Positions 28,101 to 36,391 of a DNA stretch of 44,486 nucleotides are shown one piece after another. The position numbers and the translations under genes were made by a program. Position 1 is the stretch's first letter. Each line of letters starts with the position of its first letter. Origin of the DNA: Candidatus Auribacterota bacterium (GTDB taxonomy: Bacteria; Auribacterota; JAFGBW01; JAFGJP01); NCBI GenBank assembly GCA_023144635.1, contig JAGLFH010000012.1, positions 1-44,486 of the forward strand. The letters are read 5' to 3'. The notes beneath the pieces are model-generated. The model had not been told where the DNA came from. It saw only the letters and a program-made list of their open reading frames with translations, and made no database searches.

Positions 28101-28138
28101 ATCCTCCAGAGGCGGACTTTCAGCACGAACACAGAGGG
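28101..28138 (+). repeat. 38-base inverted repeat, left arm
   Basis: ATCCTCCAGAGG...ACAGAGGG matches the reverse complement of 38818-38855 at 37 of 38 bases. A partial copy is at 29174-29190. Confidence 0.75.
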
Positions 28139-28230
28139 AAGAAGGGGCGCGAAAGAAAGAAGTAAAAGCTAGAAAAAGAGAACTCACCACGAAGAGCACG
28201 AAGGAAAAAGAAGAAAGCACGAAAAAAGTT

Positions 28231-28315
28231 GTAGAGACGCACGGCGGTGCGTCTTTGTAAAATATAAAATAAAAAAAATGTATGTAGGGGCGCCGCTTGA
28301 CTGCGCCCGTGTAAA
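28231..28315. repeat. GTAGAGACGCAC and GTAGGGGCG hairpin repeats
   Basis: GACGCAC-GGCG-GTGCGTC (28231-28257) and GGGGCG...GCGCCC (28284-28315) are second and later copies of the hairpin families seen at 3980, 3947, 15065 and 17295. Confidence 0.65.
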
Positions 28316-28332
28316 CATAAAAGGAGATAAAT

Positions 28333-28986
28333 ATGAAGTTTTTTAAGAATTTAGTATTTATATGTCTGATAGCAAGTTTGTTTATATGTTCGGGGTGCAA
28401 AAAAGCACCAATTGAAAAGATAGGATTTGGTACACTAGAAAATTCAGTTTATCGGAATGATTATTTTAATCTTAGTATAACGTTACCTTCTGATTGGCAT
28501 GCACTGGATGATGAAGCCAGAAAAGATCTGATGTCTCAAGGAAAACAACTAATAACTGGTGAAAGTAAAAATCTAAAAGCTATTGTTGATGCTTCTGAAC
28601 TTAACTCTGTGAATTTGCTTTCTGTATTCAAGCATCCCTTGGGATCACCCATTCCCTATAATCCTAGTTTAATATGTGTTGCAGAAAAGGTTAGTCATGC
28701 GCCGGGAATAAAAAGAGGAAGTGATTATTTATATCATATGAAAAAGCTTATAGAAATGGGACAGATATCATATGTTTTTTCTGAAGATATATATTCCCAA
28801 AATATTGGTGGAATTAGTTTTGATGTTCAAGATGCAGAAGTCAACATAGGTACTATAAAAGTAAAGCAAAAGTATTTCGCTGCGATCATAAAAGGTTATG
28901 CCTTGGGGTTTGTTATTTCTTTTACTACTGACGAGGAAGAAAAAGGTTTTCAGCAAATTTTAGCGGATGTTAATTTTCAAAAATAG
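28333..28986 (+). CDS. Putative lipoprotein
   Basis: This 217-residue protein has a lipoprotein-like signal (hydrophobic 7-19, then CSGC with Cys22 as the lipid site; position -3 is Cys, which is unusual). The mature part begins with a FGTLENSVYRNDYFNLSITLP block resembling small secreted proteins that bind a substrate or sit in the envelope, often annotated hypothetical. AAAGGAG precedes the ATG. Function unknown. Confidence 0.65.
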   Translation: MKFFKNLVFICLIASLFICSGCKKAPIEKIGFGTLENSVYRNDYFNLSITLPSDWHALDDEARKDLMSQGKQLITGESKNLKAIVDASELNSVNLLSVFKHPLGSPIPYNPSLICVAEKVSHAPGIKRGSDYLYHMKKLIEMGQISYVFSEDIYSQNIGGISFDVQDAEVNIGTIKVKQKYFAAIIKGYALGFVISFTTDEEEKGFQQILADVNFQK

Positions 28987-29265
28987 AAGAATATATTGTA
29001 ACTTCTTTGACTTTAGAAAAACAACCACTCCGTGTTTTTCTCTGTGTACTTCCGCCTCCGTCCGCTTTCGCTGGACTATGGCGAGACAGGCTGTGGCAAG
29101 AAAACAGCTATAAGTCGTAAGCTGTAAGTTATAAGCAGGAAACCAAAACCTTCTTTTTTTTCTTTTTCCCATCTATCCTCCAGAGGCGGATCTTCGATGT
29201 TAATCTGTGTATATCTGTGGCTAAATTTTCTTCTCCATCTTTTCATCTGTGTCCATCTGTGTATA

Positions 29266-29278
29266 TCTGTGGTAAAAT
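29266..29278 (+). promoter_or_regulatory. Repeat-borne extended -10 promoter of arfB
   Basis: A run of CATCTGTGT-ATATCTGTGG repeats ends in TGG-TAAAAT (29270-29278). The ATG at 29285 begins after six bases, which is where transcription would start. Confidence 0.55.
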
Positions 29279-29284
29279 TTTGTG

Positions 29285-29698
29285 ATGATATATATTAACG
29301 ATAATATCCAGATACCTGATAAAGACTTCTGTATGACCTTTATTTTGTCCTCAGGTCCAGGCGGACAAAATGTGAACAAAACAGCCACAGCTGTACAGCT
29401 TCGTTACCATGCAAGGAGTGCAAACCTGCCTGAAGATGTTAAGCTTCGCCTTTTAAAAGAAACGGGCAAGAAAATAACATCAGAAGGGGATCTGGTCATT
29501 ACAGCCAGAAGATACCGAAGCCAGGAACAAAACCGTATAGATGCCATCAAACGTCTCAAGAAAATAATTCTAAAAGCAGCCACTAAACCACTCAAACGTA
29601 GAAAAACACGCCCGACATTTTCTTCAAAAGAAAAGCGCCTGAAGGATAAGAAACATCGTTCTGATATTAAGAAACTTAGGAGAAGCGGTGAACAGTAA
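29285..29698 (+). CDS. arfB: Alternative ribosome-rescue factor ArfB (peptidyl-tRNA hydrolase)
   Basis: This 137-residue protein (YaeJ/ICT1 family) releases peptides from ribosomes stalled without a stop codon. The catalytic GGQ is at 26-28 in SSGPGGQNVNK. The C-terminal tail (about 105-137) is highly basic, as required to enter the empty mRNA channel. The start chosen is the ATG at 29285; a GTG one codon upstream is possible. No Shine-Dalgarno is present, and a TGG-TAAAAT box ends six bases before the ATG. Confidence 0.93.
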   Translation: MIYINDNIQIPDKDFCMTFILSSGPGGQNVNKTATAVQLRYHARSANLPEDVKLRLLKETGKKITSEGDLVITARRYRSQEQNRIDAIKRLKKIILKAATKPLKRRKTRPTFSSKEKRLKDKKHRSDIKKLRRSGEQ

Positions 29699-29872
29699 GA
29701 AGTAAGTAGTAGGCAGTAAGAAAAATAACAGACTCAAGACACAAACAAAATCAAGAACCCAGAACTTTCTTAAAACTTAGTGTCCCTTTGCGTTTTTAGC
29801 GGCTAATTGGCTTCGCCAACTATCAGCCAGAGCCTAGAACCTTTTTAATCCGTGTTCCTTCGTGTGTTTCCG

Positions 29873-29881
29873 TGGTAGAAT
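29873..29881 (+). promoter_or_regulatory. Repeat-borne extended -10 promoter of the Smr gene
   Basis: CGTGTTCCTTCGTGTGTTTC repeat text ends in TGG-TAGAAT (29873-29881), seven bases before the ATG at 29889. Confidence 0.5.
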
Positions 29882-29888
29882 TCTTTTA

Positions 29889-30140
29889 ATGGCAAAGATA
29901 AAATTAGACCTTCACGATATTTTTAATAAAGGCCAAAAAATTGATGCTGCACTTGAGCAAGCAATCAACGAAGCAGTGAAAAAGAAGATATCCTTAGTCG
30001 AAATAATACCGGGCAAGGGCAGCGGCCAGTTAAAGAAAAAAGTAATCAGGTTTCTCCAACAAAAACACATTAGCAAACTTTACCATCGAGTAGAGAAAGA
30101 CAGTAAGAACTGGGGAAGGTTATTTATCCATTTTAAATAA
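29889..30140 (+). CDS. Small Smr-domain protein
   Basis: This 83-residue stand-alone Smr domain has LDLHD (6-10) and PGKGSGQL (41-48), followed by HRVEKDSKNWGRLFIHF. Smr domains are nucleases or nucleic-acid binders; the LDLH motif is part of the proposed active site, and stand-alone copies may act on mRNA or branched DNA. The upstream extension from 29862 is repeat sequence. The start has no Shine-Dalgarno and sits seven bases after TGG-TAGAAT. Confidence 0.88.
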   Translation: MAKIKLDLHDIFNKGQKIDAALEQAINEAVKKKISLVEIIPGKGSGQLKKKVIRFLQQKHISKLYHRVEKDSKNWGRLFIHFK

Positions 30141-30329
30141 TTACAGATAGGACAAGTCTGGTTATAAGTTATAAGCAAAACCCCTCTGATCCTTTTCAAT
30201 CTGCGTTTATCCCCTGCTGTTTTGTATAACAAAACAAAGATGCGGGGACTATAGCCTGCGTCCAATTCTCTTTTCTCTGTGCCCTCCGTGTGCTCTGTGG
30301 CTAACCTGCTTTTCTTTTTTTTTTCTCTA

Positions 30330-30338
30330 TGGTAGAAT
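30330..30338 (+). promoter_or_regulatory. Repeat-borne extended -10 before the miaB-like head
   Basis: TGG-TAGAAT ends seven bases before the ATG at 30346. A poly-T run precedes it. Confidence 0.45.
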
Positions 30339-30345
30339 GCATCCC

Positions 30346-30435
30346 ATGAAATTTCATATTAAAACTTATGGATCTCAAATGGACATAACTATGGAGAGAG
30401 CAAATGAAAATAGGCGTGATTATTTCAAACAATGA
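30346..30435 (+). pseudogene. miaB 5'-end-like fragment or leader ORF
   Basis: A 29-codon frame begins MKFHIKTYGSQMD. This resembles the start of MiaB-type methylthiotransferases (F-x-I-K-T-Y-G-C-Q-M-N), with the first cluster Cys replaced by Ser. It then diverges and stops inside the DsrE gene, overlapping it by 32 bases. A second head reading MKFFIKTYG-stop is at 36407. It may be a remnant or act as a translated leader for DsrE. Confidence 0.45.
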
Positions 30436-30724
30436 TGTGGAAACATGCTGGAACGCAATCCGCTACGCGAATTTTGCGCTTGGGCAGAAGGATGAAGTAA
30501 AGATTTTCTTTATGGGCAAGGGCGTAGAATACCAGAAAATCAGCACAGATAAATTTAATACTATTGAGCAGTCAGAAAAGTTTATACAGTCCGGCGGCAA
30601 GATTTACGCCTGTGGAAGCTGTATCAAATCCAGGGAGCATGAAGGTTCGGATATGTGTCCGCTTTCAACGATGAAAGATATGTATGACATCATTAAAGAA
30701 AGCGATAAGGTTGTGACCTTTTAA
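30404..30724 (+). CDS. DsrE-family sulfur-relay protein
   Basis: This 106-residue DsrE/TusD-like protein is rich in family matches: NDVETCWNAIRYANFAL (10-26), GGKIYACGSCIKSRE (64-78) and MCPLSTMKDMYDIIKESDKV. Cys70, Cys73 and Cys85 are candidate sulfur carriers. It probably moves persulfide sulfur to a partner. The GGAGAG site before the ATG lies inside the upstream miaB-like frame, so translation may be coupled. A split permease follows 28 bases later. Confidence 0.85.
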   Translation: MKIGVIISNNDVETCWNAIRYANFALGQKDEVKIFFMGKGVEYQKISTDKFNTIEQSEKFIQSGGKIYACGSCIKSREHEGSDMCPLSTMKDMYDIIKESDKVVTF

Positions 30725-30752
30725 ATTGTAAATATTAACCAAACAAACCAAT

Positions 30753-31235
30753 ATGCCTAGAATTTATATTATAACTATTATTGCACTGTTTATTTCTTTC
30801 CTAACAAACAGAAAGAAAACAATACAGGCCCTTCAGATTGCACTTAAAAAATTCAGTGCTATTATGCCTGCTTTCCTTACAATGCTTATATTAATTTCAA
30901 TCGTCATCTTTATTTTTCCTGACAAGGTAATCATAAAATACTTAGGCCATAGCTCTCACGGATACAGCACGATTCTTGCAGCATTCCTGGGTTCAATTAC
31001 ATTGATGCCTGGTTTTATTACCTTTCCCCTGTGCAATATTCTCTTAGAAAAGGGAGTGTCTTATATGGTACTTTCAGCTTTTTCCACAACACTCATGATG
31101 GTGGGTATCATGACATTTCCGATCGAAAAAGCATATTTGGGCACTAAGGTGACTATAATACGTAATATTATATCGTTCTGTATTGCGCTATGTGTTGCTT
31201 TTATTACAGGAATCTTTTTTGGAGAAATATTCTGA
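30753..31235 (+). CDS. Permease half A (COG0701-like)
   Basis: This 160-residue protein has about five TM helices. It contains FLGSITLMPGFITFPLCNILLEKG split around 91-115 and TTLMMVGIMTFPIEKAYLGTKVTIIRN near 120-148, blocks typical of the predicted permease family that includes ArsP-like proteins, but only one half of the usual length. Its stop overlaps the next gene's start (TGATG). It pairs with half B below. Confidence 0.7.
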   Translation: MPRIYIITIIALFISFLTNRKKTIQALQIALKKFSAIMPAFLTMLILISIVIFIFPDKVIIKYLGHSSHGYSTILAAFLGSITLMPGFITFPLCNILLEKGVSYMVLSAFSTTLMMVGIMTFPIEKAYLGTKVTIIRNIISFCIALCVAFITGIFFGEIF

Positions 31236-31774
31236 TGTTTATACATAAGCATAAAAAATACATCTTTGCGTTTTTCTATTTTCTATTTATCCTGGTTTCT
31301 TTTATATTTGATTTCACGCCAGGAAAAATGATCGCGCAAAATTTCTTTTCATTCTTTCTTGTGATGTGCACAATATTACCATGCGCATTTATCCTCATAG
31401 GCCTTTTTGATGTATGGGTAAAAAAAGAAGCAATCGAAAAACATATGGGGAAAGAATCCAATGCCATGAGCTATGTGTGGGCTATTTTACTTGCAGCACC
31501 AATAGTCGGGGGATTATACCTAGCATTTCCGGTCATTGATTCTTTGTATAGAAAAGGCGCCAAATTGAGTGTTATCTTTACCTTCATAGGAGCAGCAGCA
31601 ATTGCACGTGTTACCATGACAACATTTGAAATTTCTTTTCTTGGTCTTAAATTCACTCTGATACGTCTCTGTGTATCATTGCCGCTTTTGATCATTTCAT
31701 CAATTTTTCTGGGAAGATATCTAGAAGCAAAAAAATACACATTAATGACTAAGGAACAAAGCTCAGCAAAATAA
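31235..31774 (+). CDS. Permease half B (COG0701-like)
   Basis: This 179-residue protein (start MFIHKHKKY at 31235, with GGAG upstream) has about five TM helices and repeats the features of half A: GGLYLAFPVIDSLYRKGA, then TTFEISFLGLKFTLIR. The two halves align along most of their membrane part and probably act as a heterodimer. Substrate is unknown; the neighbouring DsrE suggests a sulfur compound (inference). Confidence 0.7.
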   Translation: MFIHKHKKYIFAFFYFLFILVSFIFDFTPGKMIAQNFFSFFLVMCTILPCAFILIGLFDVWVKKEAIEKHMGKESNAMSYVWAILLAAPIVGGLYLAFPVIDSLYRKGAKLSVIFTFIGAAAIARVTMTTFEISFLGLKFTLIRLCVSLPLLIISSIFLGRYLEAKKYTLMTKEQSSAK

Positions 31775-32016
31775 TAAAGTTTATATGGCAAAAGAAGATA
31801 AAAAAAAGTAACCACGAATTACACGGATTACGCTAATTAAAAAAAGAATAACTCACCACAGAGAGTAGAAGACAGATACAAGAAAAAGCATAGCCACAGA
31901 TACACACGGATGAACACAAATGGGAAAAGAAAAGGAGTATGGATAGAATTAATGAACTCATTTCACATTTCAAGGACTGACCCCTTATCTTCCTACATTC
32001 ATGCATAAATATTACA

Positions 32017-32022
32017 TATAAT
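32017..32022 (+). promoter_or_regulatory. -10 box of the AbiEi-like gene
   Basis: A perfect TATAAT lies nine bases before the TTG at 32032 and 16 before the ATG at 32039. I see no convincing -35. Confidence 0.35.
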
Positions 32023-32031
32023 GTAAGGAAT

Positions 32032-32658
32032 TTGTATTATGAAAAAACAAAAAAGCAAAAACTATTCGAAATAGCCTCACTTCAACAAGGATATTTCACT
32101 GCAAAACAAGCTATTACTGCAGGGTTTTCTTATAGGATGCATTACCATTATAGGCAAACCGGGGAATGGCTTGAAATTGATAGAGGGATTTTTCGTCTTG
32201 CGCAATTTCCTAATTCACCGGATGAAGATTATGTTAGATGGTCTCTTTGGAGCAGAGACCGAAAAGGACAACCTCAAGCTGTTATCTCTCATGAATCAGC
32301 ACTCAGCATTCATGAGCTAAGTGATATTATGCCATCAAAAATTTATTTTACTGTTCCTCCGGGGTTCAGAAAAAAAGCACCCAAAAATTGTGTCATACAC
32401 AGAGGTAAGATTTCGAATGATGAAAAAGAACAAAGAGAAGGTTTTTTTGTTACAGATCCTCTCCGCACAATAATTGATTCTGCTGATTCAAATTTCAGCA
32501 TAGATTATCTTAAACAAGCTGTACAGGAAGCATGCAATAAAGGAATGATCCAGATTATTGATATTGTGAGCGCTGAAATGTCAGAAAAGGCAAAAGAAAA
32601 AATAATGGCTGTTCTAAAAATAATAAAAAAGGAAAACTGTAAGAATAGTGTCAAATGA
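32032..32658 (+). CDS. AbiEi-like type IV antitoxin (locus A), start disrupted
   Basis: This 208-residue protein has the antitoxin pattern: a winged helix near the start (FEIASLQQGYFTAKQAI; HYRQTGEWLEIDRGIFRL) and the later block VISHESALSIHELSDIMP typical of AbiEi C-terminal domains. In-frame initiation would need a TTG at 32032. The nearby ATG (32039) is out of frame by one base, with two A6 runs between; one added A would join ATG to the gene. Either an unusual start, A-tract slippage or a frameshift applies. It overlaps a truncated toxin remnant. Confidence 0.65.
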   Translation: MYYEKTKKQKLFEIASLQQGYFTAKQAITAGFSYRMHYHYRQTGEWLEIDRGIFRLAQFPNSPDEDYVRWSLWSRDRKGQPQAVISHESALSIHELSDIMPSKIYFTVPPGFRKKAPKNCVIHRGKISNDEKEQREGFFVTDPLRTIIDSADSNFSIDYLKQAVQEACNKGMIQIIDIVSAEMSEKAKEKIMAVLKIIKKENCKNSVK

Positions 32659-32953
32659 TTCTAAAAAGTATGATAATGCCATTGCTTTTCGGCAGGCTCT
32701 TGAAAGCAGGATTAAAAAGATAGCATCTGATTATTTATTAAAAAGCCATAACGAATATGAGGTATTTGATGTTAAGAATGAGCCATACAGCAAGAGACTT
32801 CAATACATCGCAAATAGTCATCTAAGCAAAGAATCTTATTTTGTTTCATGTGTCAGAAATAAAAATCGAGGATTAGAAAGTAGTTGGTGTTTAATTATTT
32901 CAAAAACAGATGGAGAAATTATTAATTTTGTTGATGCTCATGATGAAGGGTAG
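32648..32953 (+). pseudogene. Truncated AbiEii-like toxin remnant (locus A)
   Basis: The 101-residue frame (GTG start, overlapping the antitoxin by 11 bases) begins with KYDNAIAFRQALESRIKKIA, which resembles the N-terminus of AbiEii-type nucleotidyltransferase toxins paired with this antitoxin family. After about residue 30 the match ends. No GGS/DxD nucleotidyltransferase motif follows; the rest looks like the tail of another protein. The toxin is therefore probably lost. Confidence 0.5.
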
Positions 32954-33128
32954 AATAGCTTTGTTTTACGGAAAATTAAATTATAATAAAGTAGATTAAA
33001 CCATAAAGAAAATAGGGTATGTGAGAGAGGAATGCCTTAAGTTGTTAAGTCACCAGGCTGTCCCTCAAGTTACCTTGACAGAGGAACACGCAGGCGGGGG
33101 CTAAAGTCTTTGCGTAGTTCTTATGATT

Positions 33129-33146
33129 AGTTTTCATCAGAAAACT
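33129..33146. repeat. AGTTTTC-ATCA-GAAAACT hairpin upstream of recQ
   Basis: This is a perfect seven-base stem with a four-base loop, in the 273-base spacer before recQ. It could terminate the locus A transcript. The rest of the spacer shows no gene. Confidence 0.45.
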
Positions 33147-33226
33147 ATAGAGGATATCTTATTCTTTCTCTTTGCATCTTTCCAGCCTTTGCTGTAATAT
33201 TTTACTTTCACTTAAAGGGGTAACAA

Positions 33227-35119
33227 ATGGAGTATGTGTCAAAAGATAAGGTTATGAAAACGTATTCCATTATTTCATCATCAAAAGACAAAGAAAATTA
33301 TCAAAAGAAAATATATTCAGTTTTAAAAAAATACTGGGGATATCAATCTTTTCGTCCATGGCAGGAAGAAACAATTTTTTCCATCCTTGAAGGACAGGAG
33401 GCATTGACAGTACTGCCTACCGGAGGAGGAAAATCCTTATGCTTTCAGCTGCCCGCCCTGTTGCTGGAAGGAGTTGCAATTGTTATTTCACCTTTGATCT
33501 CCCTTATGAAAGATCAGGTTGACAGCCTTAATGATATGGGAATAGCAGCCGCTTGTTTAAATTCAAGTTTATTGGCTGATGAACGAAGATCAGTAATTGA
33601 CCGGTTAAAGAGTAGAAAAATAAAGCTTCTCTATATTTCTCCGGAGCGTTTGAAATATGAAACAACTATTCAAATGCTAAAATCCATACCGCTTTCTTTT
33701 TTTGTAATCGATGAGGCACACTGTATCAGCCATTGGGGACATGATTTTCGTGAAAGTTACCGCAATCTGGGAATGATTAAAAAAACATTTCCCTCGATCA
33801 AAGTTCATGCTTTTACCGCAACCGCAACACGGGAAGTACAGCAGGATATTCTGGAACAGCTTGGTTTGGAAAACCCCAAAAAGCATATTGCTTCTATTGA
33901 TCGTCCGAATTTGACTTACCGGGTTATGCCGCGTATTCATATGATTACCCAGATAAAGGATATTCTGAAAAAACACACAAATGAGGCAGGAATTATCTAT
34001 TGCCTGCGTCGTGACGATGTGGATGGCCTTTCAGCTAATCTCAATGCTCTGGGTTATAATAATCTGCCTTATCATGCAGGCCTTGATGATAATGCGCGTC
34101 ATCAACATCAGGATAAATTCGCACAGGAAAAAGTTGATCTTATTGTTGCCACAATAGCTTTTGGAATGGGGATTGACCGTTCCAACATCAGGTTTGTTAT
34201 TCACGCAGCTATGCCCAAAAGCATGGAGCATTATCAGCAGGAAACAGGCCGCGCGGGACGCGATGGATTGCCTTCAAATTGCTATATGCTTTATGGAGGA
34301 CGCGATTACCGCACCTGGGAATTTTTATTAAAAAAATCACCTTATTACGATGTTATGAAAGAGAAACTGAGTATTCTTTATAACTTTTGCGCAAAGCCGC
34401 ATTGCAGACACAAAGTTTTAGCCAATTATTTTAGCCAGGATTATACAAAAGCCGGTTGTGATGCCTGTGATTATTGTCTCGGTGAAGTGGATATGGTTGA
34501 GAATCCTCTTATTATCGGGCAAAAGATATTATCCTGTGTTTATCGTGTGAGATCTAATAATGATCCCGGATTTGGAGCTTCGCAAATAGCAGGTATTCTA
34601 AAAGGAAACATGACAGATAAGATTGTTCATTGGAACCATCAGGAATTATCGACTTTTGGCATTATGTCTAATGTCTCACTAAGCTATATCCGTTATATGG
34701 TTGAACAACTTATTGGACAGGGATTCTTACAGAGAGATGAAGAATATTCAACGCTTTCTTTAACGCAACTAGGAATACGTGTTTTGCGTGGTGAAGTTTT
34801 CCCTGTTCTGGCAAAACCAATGATAGCGACAAGAAAAAAGGAAATTTCACAAAAGCGCAAAACAAAAAAGGAAAAAGACTGGGCTGGAGTAGATATGGAT
34901 TTATTTCAGCTATTGCGGGAGAAAAGATCATCACTTGCAGCAAAGAGAAAACTTCCGGCCTATGTTATCTTTGGAGACAAATCATTAAAAGACATGGCCG
35001 TGATTCAGCCGGTAACGAAAGATGATTTTGCAACGGTCTTTGGCGTTGGTGAGCGTAAGTTGAAAAAATATGCAGACGTTTTCATAAAAGTCATAACGGA
35101 CTATATCGGCCGAAATTAA
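33227..35119 (+). CDS. recQ: ATP-dependent DNA helicase RecQ
   Basis: This 630-residue helicase has FRPWQ (42-46), TGGGKS (65-70), DEAHCISHWGHDF (162-174) and the SF2 block QETGRAGRDG. A zinc-binding region (CRHKVLANYF...CDACDYC) is followed by the winged helix, and an HRDC domain ends the protein (about 545-630). It has the full RecQ architecture. AAAGGGG precedes the ATG. It sits between two AbiE-type loci, which may reflect an accessory location rather than a functional link. Confidence 0.93.
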   Translation: MEYVSKDKVMKTYSIISSSKDKENYQKKIYSVLKKYWGYQSFRPWQEETIFSILEGQEALTVLPTGGGKSLCFQLPALLLEGVAIVISPLISLMKDQVDSLNDMGIAAACLNSSLLADERRSVIDRLKSRKIKLLYISPERLKYETTIQMLKSIPLSFFVIDEAHCISHWGHDFRESYRNLGMIKKTFPSIKVHAFTATATREVQQDILEQLGLENPKKHIASIDRPNLTYRVMPRIHMITQIKDILKKHTNEAGIIYCLRRDDVDGLSANLNALGYNNLPYHAGLDDNARHQHQDKFAQEKVDLIVATIAFGMGIDRSNIRFVIHAAMPKSMEHYQQETGRAGRDGLPSNCYMLYGGRDYRTWEFLLKKSPYYDVMKEKLSILYNFCAKPHCRHKVLANYFSQDYTKAGCDACDYCLGEVDMVENPLIIGQKILSCVYRVRSNNDPGFGASQIAGILKGNMTDKIVHWNHQELSTFGIMSNVSLSYIRYMVEQLIGQGFLQRDEEYSTLSLTQLGIRVLRGEVFPVLAKPMIATRKKEISQKRKTKKEKDWAGVDMDLFQLLREKRSSLAAKRKLPAYVIFGDKSLKDMAVIQPVTKDDFATVFGVGERKLKKYADVFIKVITDYIGRN

Positions 35120-35339
35120 ATATAAGTGAATTTCAAAGAGCAGGGAAATTCACCACGCTGAAAGTCCGTCGAAGGAGGAAAGAACACGAAGAAAAGAAAG
35201 AAGAGGCAAAGTGTAGTCCTCCCAAAAGCGCTGGTGGATCTGCGATAGGGGTGTAAGAGGTAGAAAAAAATCCGGTATAGGGAACATAGTCAACAGGCTG
35301 TCCCGTCCCCCATTATTTACTATTACAAAATAACTTTAT

Positions 35340-36229
35340 ATGAATCAAAATAATCCCAAAGACAAAGAAGTTTTTCCATTTAAGCCTGATAGCGTCAAAG
35401 AACATAGCATGCATATTTTTAAGGATGATGATTTTAATACTGATGCACAAATATATGACATAGTTCGTTTAATGTTCGAATATCCTGAGAGGGAATTTTA
35501 TCTGTTCCATAATGCAAGTATACAATTGAGTTCAAAAATAATATCAGCAGAAAAGCAAAATATAATATTATTAAATAAAGTGGATTGCTTCTATTATGAA
35601 CATCCTCAGAAAAAGAAAAATTATATAAAAACATCAGGAAACAATTCTCAGATTGATTGGCAAAAAGAGCTTATTAAAAATAATCAGGAATATCATAGAT
35701 ATACACTAAAATTGACAAAAAAAGCTAAACTAGATTTGGAAATTGCTTATAAAAACAGTAAGAAAAAAAGGAAAATAAAAAAGATTATTTAACACTTCAT
35801 CTTAAAAATTATGGAGAAGTACCAGCAAATGATGTATCAATCTATCTTGATATTTTTGATGAGGTAAATATTAAGGAAACAAACAGGAACTTTCCTTTCA
35901 GAAATATTGTACCAGGTAACTTTTCAATATTGCCAAAAAGGCCACACAATATTGACGAAGAGCTGATAAATATTGGTGTAATACTTGATATGGAAGAATA
36001 TGATAGTAGGTCTGATGAGAGAACAATTAATGATATTAAAAGAAGAAAGAAATATTATAAACAACATAACAGATTTCCGAGGCAGGACATAATTTATGTG
36101 AAGTTAGAAATCAAATATAGAGGTTTAGAAAATGTTGAAGAAAGGCCTTTTTATTTAAAAGCTATTTATTCACCAGAATTGAAAAATGGCGAGATTGTAT
36201 GGACATCTAATACTTCTGAAGTTAAATAA
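35340..36229 (+). CDS. Unknown protein interrupted by a -1 frame break (or -1 frameshift)
   Basis: The first frame (35340-35792) and the second, which continues to 36229, read as one 296-residue protein if the ribosome shifts back one base at A-AAA-AAG (35777-35783). This heptamer is exactly in phase for -1 slippage, and AAAGGA lies just upstream. Joined, the sequence runs KKDYLTLHLKNYGEVPANDV, a natural beta-rich segment, and ends SNTSEVK. I recognise no family. The TTG-initiated frame called at 35930 is only the second half. The heptamer may reflect programmed frameshifting, or a simple A-run indel in a decaying gene or an assembly error. Confidence 0.5.
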
Positions 36230-36390
36230 TAAAGAAAGCTATAAAAACAGCTCTAAGCTTTAGGCTGTAAGTTGTAAGCAAGAACAAAATCCTTTTTCTC
36301 TTTTCTTTATTGCCTTATCGTAAAAAGTGCAGAATACTTTCTACTGTGCGTTTCTTCGCGTCCCTTAGCGGCTAAAACTTTTTTTCCTTT
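36230..36390. repeat. Repeat spacer after the frame-broken gene
   Basis: It contains an ACAGCT...AGGCTGT repeat (36246-36280) and text ending in TTTGTGG that leads into the second miaB-like head. No gene was seen. Confidence 0.5.
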
Positions 36391-36391
36391 G

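Noticed and set aside
28065-28400. Minus-strand frame of 111 codons
   Set aside because: It covers repeat sequence and the start of the lipoprotein gene on the other strand.
35930-36229. Independent 99-residue gene starting with TTG
   Set aside because: Its frame is open without break back to the slippery site at 35777, so it is the second half of the interrupted gene.
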